Assembly (NCBI GenBank): GCA_965202875.1
Contig: OZ241870.1
Coordinates: 4,712,001-4,776,000, forward strand
Direction of reading: 5' to 3'
DNA: 64,000 nucleotides
Origin: HK1 sp965202875
GTDB lineage: Bacteria; Pseudomonadota; Gammaproteobacteria; HK1
How positions within the stretch are numbered: the stretch's first letter is position 1; every line of letters begins with the position of its first letter. The notes below the pieces were generated by a model, which made no database searches, was not told the DNA's origin, and saw only the letters and a program-made list of their open reading frames with translations. The position numbers and the translations under genes are program-made. This document shows, in pieces, positions 42,535 to 50,269 of this stretch.

Positions 42535-43449
42535 TCAGTCCTGCGCCGGCTCCCCGCCGCCCGCGGCGCCAGGAGCGGCCGCCGCGGCTTCTCCGGCGCC
42601 ACCGTCCGTTGCCTCCGGCTTTCCGGCCGGCGGCCTCTTCGCAATCTTCTTCTTCGTGACGACCCTGGCCTCTTTCTTGACCGTCTTCCTCTTTCTCGCC
42701 GCCTTGCCGGCCCCGGCGGATTCGGCGGCGGCGACGGAGCCGACTGCCGCCGCAACCTGCAACTGGGCCGACTCCCGGCCTTCGAGAATGGCGTCAGCGG
42801 CGCCGGTGACGTAGAGCTCGATCGAACGGATCGCGTCGTCGTTGCCCGGGATGATGTAGTCGACGCCTTCCGGAGGGTTGTTGGTGTCGACGACCGCGAC
42901 CACCGGAATCCCCAGCTTCATGGCCTCGGACACCGCGATCTTCTCGTGCCCGACGTCGATGATGAACAACGCGTCGGGGATGCCTTCCATGTGTTTGATG
43001 CCGCCCAGGCCACGTTCGAGCTTCGCGAGCTCCCGCCGATGCGAGAGCCCCTCCTTCTTGCTCATCCGGTCGAGGCCGCCTTCCTCGATCAACGCCTCCA
43101 GATCCTTCAAGCGCTTGATCGACTGCTTGACGGTGCGGTAGTTGGTCAGCATGCCGCCGAGCCAGCGCCGGTTGACGTAGGGCATTGCGCACCGTTGCGC
43201 TTCGGCCGCCATGCACTCCTGGGCCGCCCGTTTGGTGCCGACGAACAGGATGGTTCCGCCGTTTGCCGCCATGCGGCCGAGGAAGTTCAGCGCATCGTGA
43301 TAGAGCGGGAGGGACTTCTCGAGGTTGATGATGTGGATCTTGTTGCGTTCCCCGAAGATGTAGGGACCCATCTTCGGGTTCCAGAAGCGTGTCTGATGGC
43401 CGAAGTGGACACCGGCTTCCAGCATGTCGCGCATCGACACTGCTGCCAT
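42535..43449 (-). CDS. rpsB: 30S ribosomal protein S2
   Basis: The 304-residue S2 starts MAAVSMRDMLEAGVHFGHQT and keeps the family blocks RFWNPKMGPYIFGERNKIHI, FVGTKRAAQE, VNRRWLGGMLTNYRTVKQSI and PVVAVVDTNNPP. It has an extra C-terminal tail of about 65 residues, first Lys/Arg-rich (AARKRKTVKKEARVVTKKK), then Ala/Gly/Pro-rich, beyond the usual end near residue 240. Such tails occur in some high-GC bacteria. Confidence 0.97.
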   Translation of the reverse strand: MAAVSMRDMLEAGVHFGHQTRFWNPKMGPYIFGERNKIHIINLEKSLPLYHDALNFLGRMAANGGTILFVGTKRAAQECMAAEAQRCAMPYVNRRWLGGMLTNYRTVKQSIKRLKDLEALIEEGGLDRMSKKEGLSHRRELAKLERGLGGIKHMEGIPDALFIIDVGHEKIAVSEAMKLGIPVVAVVDTNNPPEGVDYIIPGNDDAIRSIELYVTGAADAILEGRESAQLQVAAAVGSVAAAESAGAGKAARKRKTVKKEARVVTKKKIAKRPPAGKPEATDGGAGEAAAAAPGAAGGGEPAQD

Positions 43450-43583
43450 GGTACGTCCCCTTGTAGCGGGTTGAGCCTCCATGCCTCCGTCGCGTCGGCC
43501 CCGGATCCACGCCCGGGGCACCCGGACGCGCGTGCCGGTGCATGCGGGATGTCCCCGGCGACGTTGCTTCCCGGGGCGGACGC

Positions 43584-43613
43584 TTTATATCATGACCGGA
43601 CCACCGGCGACAA
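43584..43613 (-). promoter_or_regulatory. Candidate sigma-70 promoter for rpsB-tsf
   Basis: On the minus strand, TTGTCG (43613-43608) and TATAAA (43589-43584) are separated by 18 bases, 135 bp upstream of the rpsB ATG. The stretch is AT-rich in an otherwise GC-rich region. It overlaps the map upstream region. Match by eye only. Confidence 0.45.
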
Positions 43614-43634
43614 TTTCCGCACGACGGCCATCGA

Positions 43635-44483
43635 ATGAGGTTCGGCACAGCCCAGATCGCGCGCGACCGCCTCGTGAACCGGACGGGAGGATCACCCCGC
43701 CGGCGCGAGGCGGGGGGGGGCATCGTGCCGAAATCGCCCGAGGACATCGCCAGGATGCGGGTTGCGGGCCGTCTCGCGTCCGAGGTGCTCGATCTGGTGA
43801 GCGAGCACATCGGGCCGGGCGTCACCACCGCGGCGCTGGACGCCCTGTGCCACGACCATATCGTCAACGTCCAGCGCGCGATTCCCGCTCCGCTCAACTA
43901 CCACGGCTTCCCGAAGTCGGTCTGCACCTCGGTGAACCATCAGGTCTGCCACGGCATCCCGAACGAGAAACGGTTGAAGAACGGCGACATCGTCAATGTG
44001 GACGTCACCGTCATCAAGGACGGATTCCACGGTGACACCAGCCGCATGATGTTCGTCGGGGAGCCGTCCATCGCCGCCCGCCGCCTGTGTCGAATCGCGC
44101 GCGAGGCGATGTGGATCGGCATCGAGATGGTGCGTCCCGGAATCCGGCTCGGAGACGTCGGTCACGCGATCCAGCGTCACGCGCAGAAGCACGGCTGCTC
44201 GGTGGTGCGCGAGTACTGCGGCCACGGCATCGGACGCTGCTTCCACGAGGAGCCCCAAGTGCTGCACTACGGGCAGCCGGGCACCCGTGAGGTGCTGGAA
44301 GAAGGGTGGACGTTCACGATCGAGCCGATGGTGAACGCGGGCCGGCGCCACGTGAAGCTCCTCAAGGACGGCTGGACGGTGGTGACCAAGGATCGAAGCC
44401 TGTCCGCCCAATGGGAGCACACCGTCGCGGTGACCGCATCCGGCGTCGAGGTGCTCACGCTGCCGCCGGACGGCACGGGATAA
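43635..44483 (+). CDS. map: Methionine aminopeptidase, type I
   Basis: Map removes initiator methionine. The protein has the metal-binding set of type I enzymes: DVTVIKDGFHGDTSRM (two Asp), YCGHGIGRCFHEEP (His) and the C-terminal TIEPM and WEHTVAVT (Glu). The 282-residue frame starts at ATG 43635, but its first 30 residues are unlike the family. GTG 43725 (VPKSPEDIARMRVAGRLAS) gives the usual N-terminus and may be the true start. Divergent from rpsB, a common gammaproteobacterial arrangement. Confidence 0.94.
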   Translation: MRFGTAQIARDRLVNRTGGSPRRREAGGGIVPKSPEDIARMRVAGRLASEVLDLVSEHIGPGVTTAALDALCHDHIVNVQRAIPAPLNYHGFPKSVCTSVNHQVCHGIPNEKRLKNGDIVNVDVTVIKDGFHGDTSRMMFVGEPSIAARRLCRIAREAMWIGIEMVRPGIRLGDVGHAIQRHAQKHGCSVVREYCGHGIGRCFHEEPQVLHYGQPGTREVLEEGWTFTIEPMVNAGRRHVKLLKDGWTVVTKDRSLSAQWEHTVAVTASGVEVLTLPPDGTG

Positions 44484-44561
44484 ATCCGGGCCGGCCGCGG
44501 CCCCCCGTCCGCCTGTGACCGAGGGTGCGCTCAGGCCGGAACGGCTCGCCGGCTCCGAATC

Positions 44562-44591
44562 CTGGCATTCTCGCGTTGTACGCCGTATACT
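44562..44591 (+). promoter_or_regulatory. Candidate ssrA promoter
   Basis: CTGGCA (44562-44567) and TATACT (44586-44591) with an 18-base spacer lie 16 bases before the mature tmRNA 5' end. The -10 element is a near-consensus match in a GC-rich genome. Confidence 0.6.
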
Positions 44592-44607
44592 TCACCCACC
44601 ACGACAT

Positions 44608-44963
44608 GGGGGCGACATGGCTTCGACGTGGATGACGAAACCCGAGGTGCATGCCGAGGACGCAGCATCCTCGTAAATCCGGCTGCGACACATTAGTTGC
44701 CAACGACGACAACTACGCTCTGGCTGCCTGACGCGGCCAGCCTCCGTCCGCCACGTGCTTGTGCGTGCGGATCCCGGAGGCCGACCTGCACAAGCCCGCG
44801 GCCCCGAGCGCCTCACTCGGCGCCGTCAGATCCTTGGAGGCTCGCCGTTTCGCAGCCCTGCCCGTCGGGTGGCGATCCGGTCAAATGAAAAGACGCGGCT
44901 AAGCATGTAGAGCCAAAGGCGGAGTATTCGCGGACGCGGGTTCGATTCCCGCCGCCTCCACCA
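44608..44963 (+). ncRNA. ssrA: Transfer-messenger RNA (tmRNA)
   Basis: tmRNA rescues stalled ribosomes. The 5' end GGGGGCGACATGGCTTCGAC and 3' end with T-arm GGTTCGATTCCCGCC followed by GCCTCCACCA pair as the tRNA-Ala-like acceptor stem, and the terminal CCA is encoded. The tag frame starts at GCC 44699 and reads A-ANDDNYALAA-stop (TGA 44729-44731), with TAGTTGCC upstream as in other proteobacterial tmRNAs. The length of 356 nt is normal. ANDDNYALAA is the tag found in Pseudomonas and several other Gammaproteobacteria. Its 3' end is the attachment site of the island that follows. Confidence 0.97.
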
Positions 44964-44966
44964 TAT
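44948..44966 (+). repeat. attL-like 19-bp direct repeat (ssrA 3' end)
   Basis: Left copy of cccgccgcctccaccatat, identical to 52758-52776. It includes the acceptor stem and CCA of tmRNA. Sequence similarity between the two sites stops immediately on both sides. Confidence 0.85.
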
Positions 44967-44972
44967 GAAGCG

Positions 44973-45167
44973 ATGGCGGAAGCCATCGTGAACACCGCCA
45001 GCGCCGCAGCCGGCGCCGACCGTGCCGACCTCGCCACGAAAGCCGACCTCGCTCACTTCGCCACGAAAGCCGACCTAGAAACCTTGCGTTCCGAATTGCG
45101 CTGGATGCTCGCCTTTCAGGCCGCGCTCATCCTCGCCATCGCCGCCAAGCTGTTCGGCATCGTTTGA
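44973..45167 (+). CDS. DUF1640-like small membrane coiled-coil protein, N-terminally short
   Basis: A 64-residue frame beginning only 7 bp inside the island. It has the ATKADL motif repeated (LATKADLAHFATKADLETLR), then a C-terminal hydrophobic helix (WMLAFQAALILAIAAKLFGI). The next two genes have the same layout but carry about 25 extra N-terminal residues (TFDTYAAAKHLRDAGFDERQ type). Here those are missing and the frame is open back into ssrA, so this copy may have been cut at the attachment site. DUF1640/CCDC90 proteins are membrane coiled coils of unknown bacterial function. Confidence 0.6.
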   Translation: MAEAIVNTASAAAGADRADLATKADLAHFATKADLETLRSELRWMLAFQAALILAIAAKLFGIV

Positions 45168-45200
45168 AGCCGCCCGCGTAGCCGTTCCACGAGGAACGCC

Positions 45201-45455
45201 ATGAACACCGTCACCTTCGACACCTACGCCGCCGCGAAGCACCTTCGCGATGCCGGCTTCGACGAGCGCCAGGTGGAAGCGGCCGTGTCGATGGTGCGCG
45301 ATGCGGTCGGCGCCGACCGGGATGCACTGGCCACGAAGGCGGACCTCGCCGCCCTCGAAATGCGCATGTACCGCGCCTTGTGGATTCAGGCCGCCGCGCT
45401 CATCGGTGCGCAACTCGCCATCGCCGGCTTCGTCGTGCACTTGCTCAGCCAGTGA
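45201..45455 (+). CDS. DUF1640-like small membrane coiled-coil protein
   Basis: 84 residues, complete: N-terminal VTFDTYAAAKHLRDAGFDER, a helical middle with ALATKADLAALEMRMYRALW, and one C-terminal transmembrane helix (AAALIGAQLAIAGFVVHLL). Second of three tandem related genes; its TGA overlaps the next gene's GTG (GTGA). The family is widespread next to mobile elements, but no function is proven. Confidence 0.75.
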   Translation: MNTVTFDTYAAAKHLRDAGFDERQVEAAVSMVRDAVGADRDALATKADLAALEMRMYRALWIQAAALIGAQLAIAGFVVHLLSQ

Positions 45456-45733
45456 GCGCCACCACCTTCAACCCGCTCGCCACGGCCCGCGAGCTCGAAG
45501 CGGCCGGCATCGAGCGCCGCCAGGCCGAAGCCATCGCCGAAGGGATGCGCGAAGCCGCCGATGCCGCAGCCGGCGCCGACCGGGAGGCACTGGCGACGAA
45601 GACGGACCTTGACGCCCTCGAATCGCGCGTCGACGCCAAGCTCGCCGCCCTCGAAGCCCGGTTGACGTGGCGCCTGGTGGGCATCGCCGCCGCCATCGTC
45701 GCCGCCGTGAAGCTCATCCCCGGCCTCGACTGA
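45452..45733 (+). CDS. DUF1640-like small membrane coiled-coil protein
   Basis: 93 residues from GTG 45452: TTFNPLATARELEAAGIERR, a helical centre with REALATKTDLDALESRVDAK, and a C-terminal transmembrane helix (LVGIAAAIVAAVKLIPGL). Translationally coupled to the preceding gene through GTGA. The longest of the tandem set. Its coiled coil could let the three products form mixed oligomers; this is inference. Confidence 0.72.
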   Translation: MSATTFNPLATARELEAAGIERRQAEAIAEGMREAADAAAGADREALATKTDLDALESRVDAKLAALEARLTWRLVGIAAAIVAAVKLIPGLD

Positions 45734-46108
45734 CCGCCGGGCAGCATCCACGTCCCCGCCCGCGAGGGCGCTATCACGCCGCTACCGTGTCGAGCACGGC
45801 GAGGGTGACCCGGCACGTCGAGCGCCGGGCGCTACCTCATACACATTGACATACACAACGAGCCACGCCAGCGCCAGGCGCTACCGGCCAGATACCGCCG
45901 CTTGGATGGCCGCCGCCCTCCGCCCCGCACGTCAAGCGCCGGCACGTCCGCACGTCGAGCGCCCGACGTCGACGGCCGCGCGTGGCGAAGCCTTGAAGCG
46001 TGGAGAAAACCGGGGGGTAGGGGTCAAACGCGAACCCCGTGGGAGGGCCAAGCGCTCGCTCGGCGACGGGTCTCTATAGGGGTACCCTCGCCCAACAAGC
46101 TGGCCGGT
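45734..46108. other. Intergenic region with short iterated motifs
   Basis: No gene is supported here. The sequence has several spaced copies of gcgctacc/gcgctatc (about 45768-45890) and of cacgtcgagcgcc-like words (about 45813, 45931 and 45952), plus a short AT-richer patch, ctcatacacattgacataca (45836-45855). It separates the rightward DUF1640 genes from the leftward island operon and could hold an origin or promoter. Confidence 0.4.
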
Positions 46109-46303
46109 TCAGCGTCTCCGGCCACGGCCACACCCCTCACACCGGCGCCGCGTCTGCCCGCACGCCGGCGCGAGCGCCGGCGCACCCATCGGCTCCACCG
46201 CGGACAGGGACGCCCCGAGGGCGCGCATGATGCGCCGGCGCAGCACCGGATCGACGCCGGGCATCACGGGCTTGTAGCAGTCCTTGTCGAGCCGCACGGC
46301 CAT
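46109..46303 (-). CDS. Possible small unknown protein
   Basis: A 64-residue frame starting MAVRLDKDCYKPVMPGVDPV and continuing RRRIMRALGASLSAVEPMGA, which looks protein-like, then a Cys/Arg-rich end (RRCEGCGRGRRR). No ribosome site is clear and no family is recognised. It may be a remnant of a longer gene. Downstream of the PP-loop gene on the same strand. Confidence 0.3.
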   Translation of the reverse strand: MAVRLDKDCYKPVMPGVDPVLRRRIMRALGASLSAVEPMGAPALAPACGQTRRRCEGCGRGRRR

Positions 46304-46507
46304 GCTGACGATTCCGGCGTTCCAGGTGGGACGTCGCCCCGGACCGTCGCCTTCTGCCACGCGGGCGGCCGAAGCCTCTGTCACGCGGCCGGGGCACCGC
46401 CAAGCATAGCGCCCAGAGCGCCCAGGACGCGCCACCGCAAGCCGTAGCGGGGTTCGGCAGGGCAACACGCCACCACGAGGCTCTACGGCCCGCTCAGGGC
46501 CGCGTAC

Positions 46508-46590
46508 AGGCTCGCCGGCGCCCGGGCTAGTGCCACCCGGGCAGGCTCGCCTGCGCCCGGGGTAGTGCCACCCGGGCAGGCTCGCCCGCT
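46508..46590. repeat. Short tandem repeat, 35-bp unit
   Basis: Two full copies (46508-46542 and 46543-46577) and a third partial copy of a unit starting aggctcgcc and containing gtgccacccgggc. They lie just beyond the stop of the PP-loop gene, between it and the small unknown frame. Each unit contains cccgggc-type inverted words, so it might work as a terminator-like structure. Confidence 0.75.
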
Positions 46591-46599
46591 ACGGGCCGC

Positions 46600-47376
46600 T
46601 CAGGGCGCTTCCAGGGGAGTCAGGCGTATCGGTTCGAGCGTGTAGCCGCAGTCCTTCGCCAGCGTCGCCAGCGCTGTCGCTACCGCCATGCCGGAAAGCT
46701 CCGCCGCCTGCATCGAAGGGCCGGCCAGGAACCGCAACGTCGCCGCGAAGCGCTCGGGGATCTCCGGGACTGCGGGACCGCCGCCCGCTTCGGGACTGGC
46801 GGCAGGCTCGGCTTCGTGACCAGGGGCGGCTTCGGACTCGGCTTCGGGACTGGCGGCTTCGGATTCCGGAACCCGCCCCACCAGGCGGTAGCTCCACGCG
46901 CCGCGCCCGGCCTTGCGCTTCTCCACGCGACCATCGCGCACCAAGCGCCCGCGCGCCGTGGTGAGCGCCCGGGCGGAGACGCCGGCGGCTTCGCGCGCCG
47001 CCTCGATGGCCTCGGCCTCCGTCCACGTCACCGGCACGCCCCATTGCTCCGTCAGCGCCGCAACGAAATCGAGGGTTTCGGGCCGCTCCCGGCCCGTGTT
47101 CGCGAAGACGGCCTCGCACCGCGGCGGGAGTACCCCATCGTGCGCATCGAGTACCTGCTTGAGCATGTACGCGCTCGACCGGCCACCGGAGACGTTGACG
47201 ACATGGAACCAGGGAGAACGGTCCGGGATGCGGTACGGGTTCGCCGCTCCGGGCGGTGTCTCGCCGTTTGCGCCCTCGCGGTCCCTCACCGCCGGCCGCC
47301 GGCGTGCCGGACGCGGGGCCAGGGCGCTATCGGCGGGATTGCGCCGCTTGGGAAGCGGCTCGGAACGGAACGTCAT
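46600..47376 (-). CDS. PP-loop (PAPS reductase-like) / winged-helix chimera
   Basis: A 258-residue protein. Residues about 55-120 match the start of phage-type PAPS reductase/PP-loop ATPases: VVNVSGGRSSAYMLKQVLD, with the SGGRSS loop, then EAVFANTGRERPETLDFVAA. The rest of that domain is missing. At about residue 122 it changes into a winged-helix stretch (AREAAGVSARALTTARGRLV, GAWSYRLVG) like those ending replicative AAA ATPases, then an acidic Glu/Ala/Pro linker and a short C-terminal domain. The join suggests an in-frame deletion fusing two genes. ATG 47376 overlaps the stop of one reading of the upstream gene (ATGA); GTG 47289 (VRDREGANGETPP) is an alternative start. PP-loop enzymes adenylate substrates for sulfur chemistry; activity here is doubtful. 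Confidence 0.6.
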   Translation of the reverse strand: MTFRSEPLPKRRNPADSALAPRPARRRPAVRDREGANGETPPGAANPYRIPDRSPWFHVVNVSGGRSSAYMLKQVLDAHDGVLPPRCEAVFANTGRERPETLDFVAALTEQWGVPVTWTEAEAIEAAREAAGVSARALTTARGRLVRDGRVEKRKAGRGAWSYRLVGRVPESEAASPEAESEAAPGHEAEPAASPEAGGGPAVPEIPERFAATLRFLAGPSMQAAELSGMAVATALATLAKDCGYTLEPIRLTPLEAP

Positions 47377-48221
47377 CGTCGAAGTCCGTCGCCGGCGCGC
47401 TCGATGCCGGAGACGATGCCGGGCCAGCGGGCGCCCTCGCCCTGCGAGCGTGAACCGTCCCCGTCACCCTTGCGCCGGCCACCACGCGGGCGGACACCGG
47501 CGCATCGGCGACGAGCGGCCACTTCGCCACCCACTCCTTGAGCGACGCAACGACTTGCTCCGCGGCCTCGCGCTGCGCACCCGCTTCGAGCAGCTTCTCC
47601 ATCGCTCCCTGCGCAGCGCTTCCCTCCCAAGACTTCGAGCCACGGGACTTCAAGCCATCCGTTCGCGTGCGGACGGCCTTCGTCGTTCGCCCACACCCTC
47701 ACCGCGGCATCGTCGGCCCGGCCCCCGGCCCGGAACATCGCACCGGCGCAACTCCCGACCGTCGATCGCGCCTCCCGCACCGGGAAGCCGCGCGCGTCGA
47801 GTGCAACGAGGGTCAGGGCCGCGAGCTCGCCAGCGCCAGGAAGCCGCCAGGCGAACACCACGGCGCCGACAGCGCCGGGCGGGAGTCCATGCCAGCCGGC
47901 CGCCGCGTCAGGCTCAGGGGCGGCTTCACGGGCCAGCCAGCGCACCGAGTCAGCCGGGAGGGGCGCCCGGACGTGGCGACCGGGCCAGCATCCGCAGCGT
48001 TCCAGGTAGACCGGGGCCGGAGTCGCATCCGCACATGTCGCCGCCTCCCACAGCCGGGCCACCGCCGCGGGCACGGATGCGCCTTCAAATGCGCACGTGG
48101 CTTGTCCGCACTTGTCCGCATTTGCGCTTGGCGTGAGCGCCGCGTAGCTGTCGAGCACGGCCCGGACCTCGCCAGGCGCCGGGCGGCTTCGATGCCTTCG
48201 TCGGCGCCGCTTACTCGCCAT
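47327..48221 (-). CDS. Unknown island protein, probable internal frameshift
   Basis: From ATG 48221 the frame reads MASKRRRRRHRSRPAPGEVR, then a domain with YLERCGCWPGRHVRAPLPAD, GAVGAVVFAWRLPGAGELAA and VRVWANDEGRPHANGWLEVP, down to about 47650. From there the coherent sequence moves to another frame (AMEKLLEAGAQREAAEQVVA, SLKEWVAKWPLVADAPVSAR) that ends at 47327. The first frame continues to a stop at 47373 as low-complexity Arg/Gly sequence. A tandem ggct(t/c)gaagtc at the switch (about 47640-47665) may have slipped. If two separate genes are meant, the second starts near 47653. No family recognised. Confidence 0.45.
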
Positions 48222-48456
48222 CGGATGCCCTCCGGTAGTCATCCCCGAGTCGTTCCCCGGGGGTCGGGCCGGGCGCCGGCGTGCCTTCGTCCACCGGGGC
48301 TCGGGCCGCCCGCCGGCGCGCAAACTCCGGGAATTCCCGCTCCCATTGCGCGATCGCCTTGTCGCGCGCCGCTTGGCGCCGCCGCTCCCGTAGCGCCCGC
48401 CAAGCCTCACCCGAGGGCGGCGCGTAGTCGGGATGCCCGTGCCGTTCACTCGCCAT
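48211..48456 (-). CDS. Small unknown charged island protein
   Basis: 81 residues: MASERHGHPDYAPPSGEAWR then a basic helix (LRERRRQAARDKAIAQWERE) and the end RLGDDYRRASDGE. It overlaps the DUF3631 gene before it and the next gene after it by 11 bases each. The last 13 residues nearly repeat the end of the DUF3631 protein (RLGDVYRRAKDGE), and both are followed by MAS(E/K), so the gene arose by a duplication of the junction or by insertion between its copies. Function unknown. Confidence 0.55.
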   Translation of the reverse strand: MASERHGHPDYAPPSGEAWRALRERRRQAARDKAIAQWEREFPEFARRRAARAPVDEGTPAPGPTPGERLGDDYRRASDGE

Positions 48457-50269
48457 CCTTCGCCCTCCGGTAGACGTCCCCAAGTCGTTCCGTTCCGGGC
48501 GGTTGCGAGGGCAGGGACACCGACGCCTGCGCGTCTTCTCTCCGGGAACCCCGATTCGTATCCGTCCACCCGTCCACTTCCCTTGTTTCACGGGGTTTCG
48601 TGCGATCCGTATCCGTCCACCCCTGATCTCCGGTGGACGGATACGGATCGCAGGAAACGCTTTGTTTTGCGGCAGGTGGACGGATGGACGGATACGAATC
48701 CCCTGCTTCGGGGAAATACGCCTTCCAGTGCGCTTCCAGGTCCGCACGGAAGTACGCCTTCGCCTGTCTTCGATCCGGGAACAGGCGATTGCGCGGCTGG
48801 ACTCCGAACGGCTTGAGCAGGCTCGACAACCCGCGCGCCGTGAGAGGCTTCCCGCGCTTCCATTCGCTCCACGGACGGCCCTCCTTCGCGATCAGTTCGT
48901 CGAGTACCTGATTCGTCCCGATCGCCTCCGGCCAGTTCGTCGCCTCGAAGATGGTGCGCAGATCGGCGAGCAGCATTTCCCGCGCGCCGGTTTCCTCGTC
49001 GGCAGTGCTCGCCGTGACGTGCTCGCAGGCTTGCCACGCCCGCCCACCACGGCCCGACCAACCGGAGCCGGCCGTGTCCCCGATGGCGAGCAGCGCTTCC
49101 CAGGCATCGCGCCCGCGGTCATGCAGCCCGGGCGGGAACGTCACCCCGGACAATCCCGTGACGATGTTCGCCGCTTCGTCTCCGCACCATCGCGCAAGCT
49201 GGCGGCGCAGACTCTCGATTGCGGTCCGGTCGCGGTCGCGCCAGTGCGCCAGGGAGACACCGGGCGGGCGCCGGGTGAGCTTCACGATGATCGACCGATC
49301 GAGCACCGTGTCAGGCAGGCCGCCGATACCGGCAATCGCCTTCGGGCACCACGTCACGAATCGGCGCGGCTCATGGTCATCGCCGACACAACGCATGACG
49401 TAGGCGGAATTGCGACGTTGCGATCCGTTCACCACGCCGCGCAATTCATCGTCATCGCCGAAGAAGGTATCGGCTTCGTCGAGCAGCATCGCCGGCGCGT
49501 GCATTTCGATGGTGCGGAACAGCGCCGAAGACGTTACCCGGCCGCCGACCGGAAGCGGGTGATGTACCAGTTCCCCGAGCAGTTCGAGCAGTAGAGACTT
49601 GCCGCAACGCTTCGTCGCCGAAGTCACGTTCAGGAACGGCGAGATTTCGAGCCGGTCATGAATCCACGTCACGGCGATCCACAGCGCAACCGTATCGGCG
49701 AGCGCCGGCGCGATGGATACGTGGCGCTGGATGAAGGTGGCGATGCCGGAGAGCAGCGCCGCACCGTCTACCGGCTCCGGCCACGGCTCCGGGTCCTGCC
49801 ATTCGACGGGCCGGCCTTGCTTGCCGTCGCCGTTCGCATCGCCCGCGTTGTCCATCGCCCGCTCGATGTCGCCGAGGGTCACGCCGGCATTCTTCAGCGC
49901 CGGCCTCACCCGCGCCCAATCCGCCGGCGTCTTGGAGCGCATCCCGGCCAGCGCTTCGGCGTGCTCGAACGGAGCGCCCGGATCGGCCTTGATGCGCTCG
50001 ATCAGGTCCGTGGGCAGATCGGCCCGCTTCAGGGCCTCGACGGCCGCCGCCTCGCGGTCCGCATCGTCGGGAGACACTGGCTTAGATGCGGACAAATGCG
50101 GACGCGGCTTGCCCGCAATTAAACCTGCCGTGTCCGCACTTCGAGCTTTCTGCTTGCGCTCAGAATCTGTCTTGCGCCGATGCTCCTTTGGGTGCTCGGA
50201 ACACCGCGTGCGTCGCCGCCCGGTGACCTCGACCCCGCATCCGTCCCATTCGCAGATTCGCGCGCTCAC
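48446..50269 (-). CDS. DUF3631-domain ATPase of phage/island replication type
   Basis: A 607-residue protein starting at GTG 50269 (VSARICEWDGCGVEVTGRRR), overlapping the primase stop as GTGA. The N-terminus has a small zinc-binding-like set (CEWDGC...CSEH). The ATPase core has FLNVTSATKRCGKSLLLELL (P-loop variant) and APAMLLDEADTFF (Walker B), then VTWCPKAIAGIGGLPDTVLD. The C-terminal DUF3631 motif is RPWSEWKRGKPLTARGLSSL. Such proteins accompany Toprim primases in island and prophage replication modules and probably act as helicases. The last 65 residues are encoded by a nested inverted repeat (GWTDTDR, GWTDTNR, PYPST, SYPSIRPP repeats) and look non-globular. Confidence 0.8.
   Translation of the reverse strand: MSARICEWDGCGVEVTGRRRTRCSEHPKEHRRKTDSERKQKARSADTAGLIAGKPRPHLSASKPVSPDDADREAAAVEALKRADLPTDLIERIKADPGAPFEHAEALAGMRSKTPADWARVRPALKNAGVTLGDIERAMDNAGDANGDGKQGRPVEWQDPEPWPEPVDGAALLSGIATFIQRHVSIAPALADTVALWIAVTWIHDRLEISPFLNVTSATKRCGKSLLLELLGELVHHPLPVGGRVTSSALFRTIEMHAPAMLLDEADTFFGDDDELRGVVNGSQRRNSAYVMRCVGDDHEPRRFVTWCPKAIAGIGGLPDTVLDRSIIVKLTRRPPGVSLAHWRDRDRTAIESLRRQLARWCGDEAANIVTGLSGVTFPPGLHDRGRDAWEALLAIGDTAGSGWSGRGGRAWQACEHVTASTADEETGAREMLLADLRTIFEATNWPEAIGTNQVLDELIAKEGRPWSEWKRGKPLTARGLSSLLKPFGVQPRNRLFPDRRQAKAYFRADLEAHWKAYFPEAGDSYPSIRPPAAKQSVSCDPYPSTGDQGWTDTDRTKPRETREVDGWTDTNRGSRREDAQASVSLPSQPPGTERLGDVYRRAKDGE
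48551..48702. repeat. Nested inverted repeat with four copies of a gtatccgtccac motif
   Basis: The inner pair, 48601-48621 and 48632-48652, is a perfect 21-bp inverted repeat around a 10-base loop. The outer pair, 48553-48577 and 48676-48700, matches at 24 of 25 positions. All four arms contain gtatccgtccac or its complement, two in each orientation. The arrangement would form a long cruciform or RNA hairpin. It lies within the 3' end of the DUF3631 coding region. Confidence 0.93.

Noticed and set aside
46508..46590. A CRISPR array
   Set aside because: The 35-bp units are directly adjacent with no spacers, and no cas genes are present.
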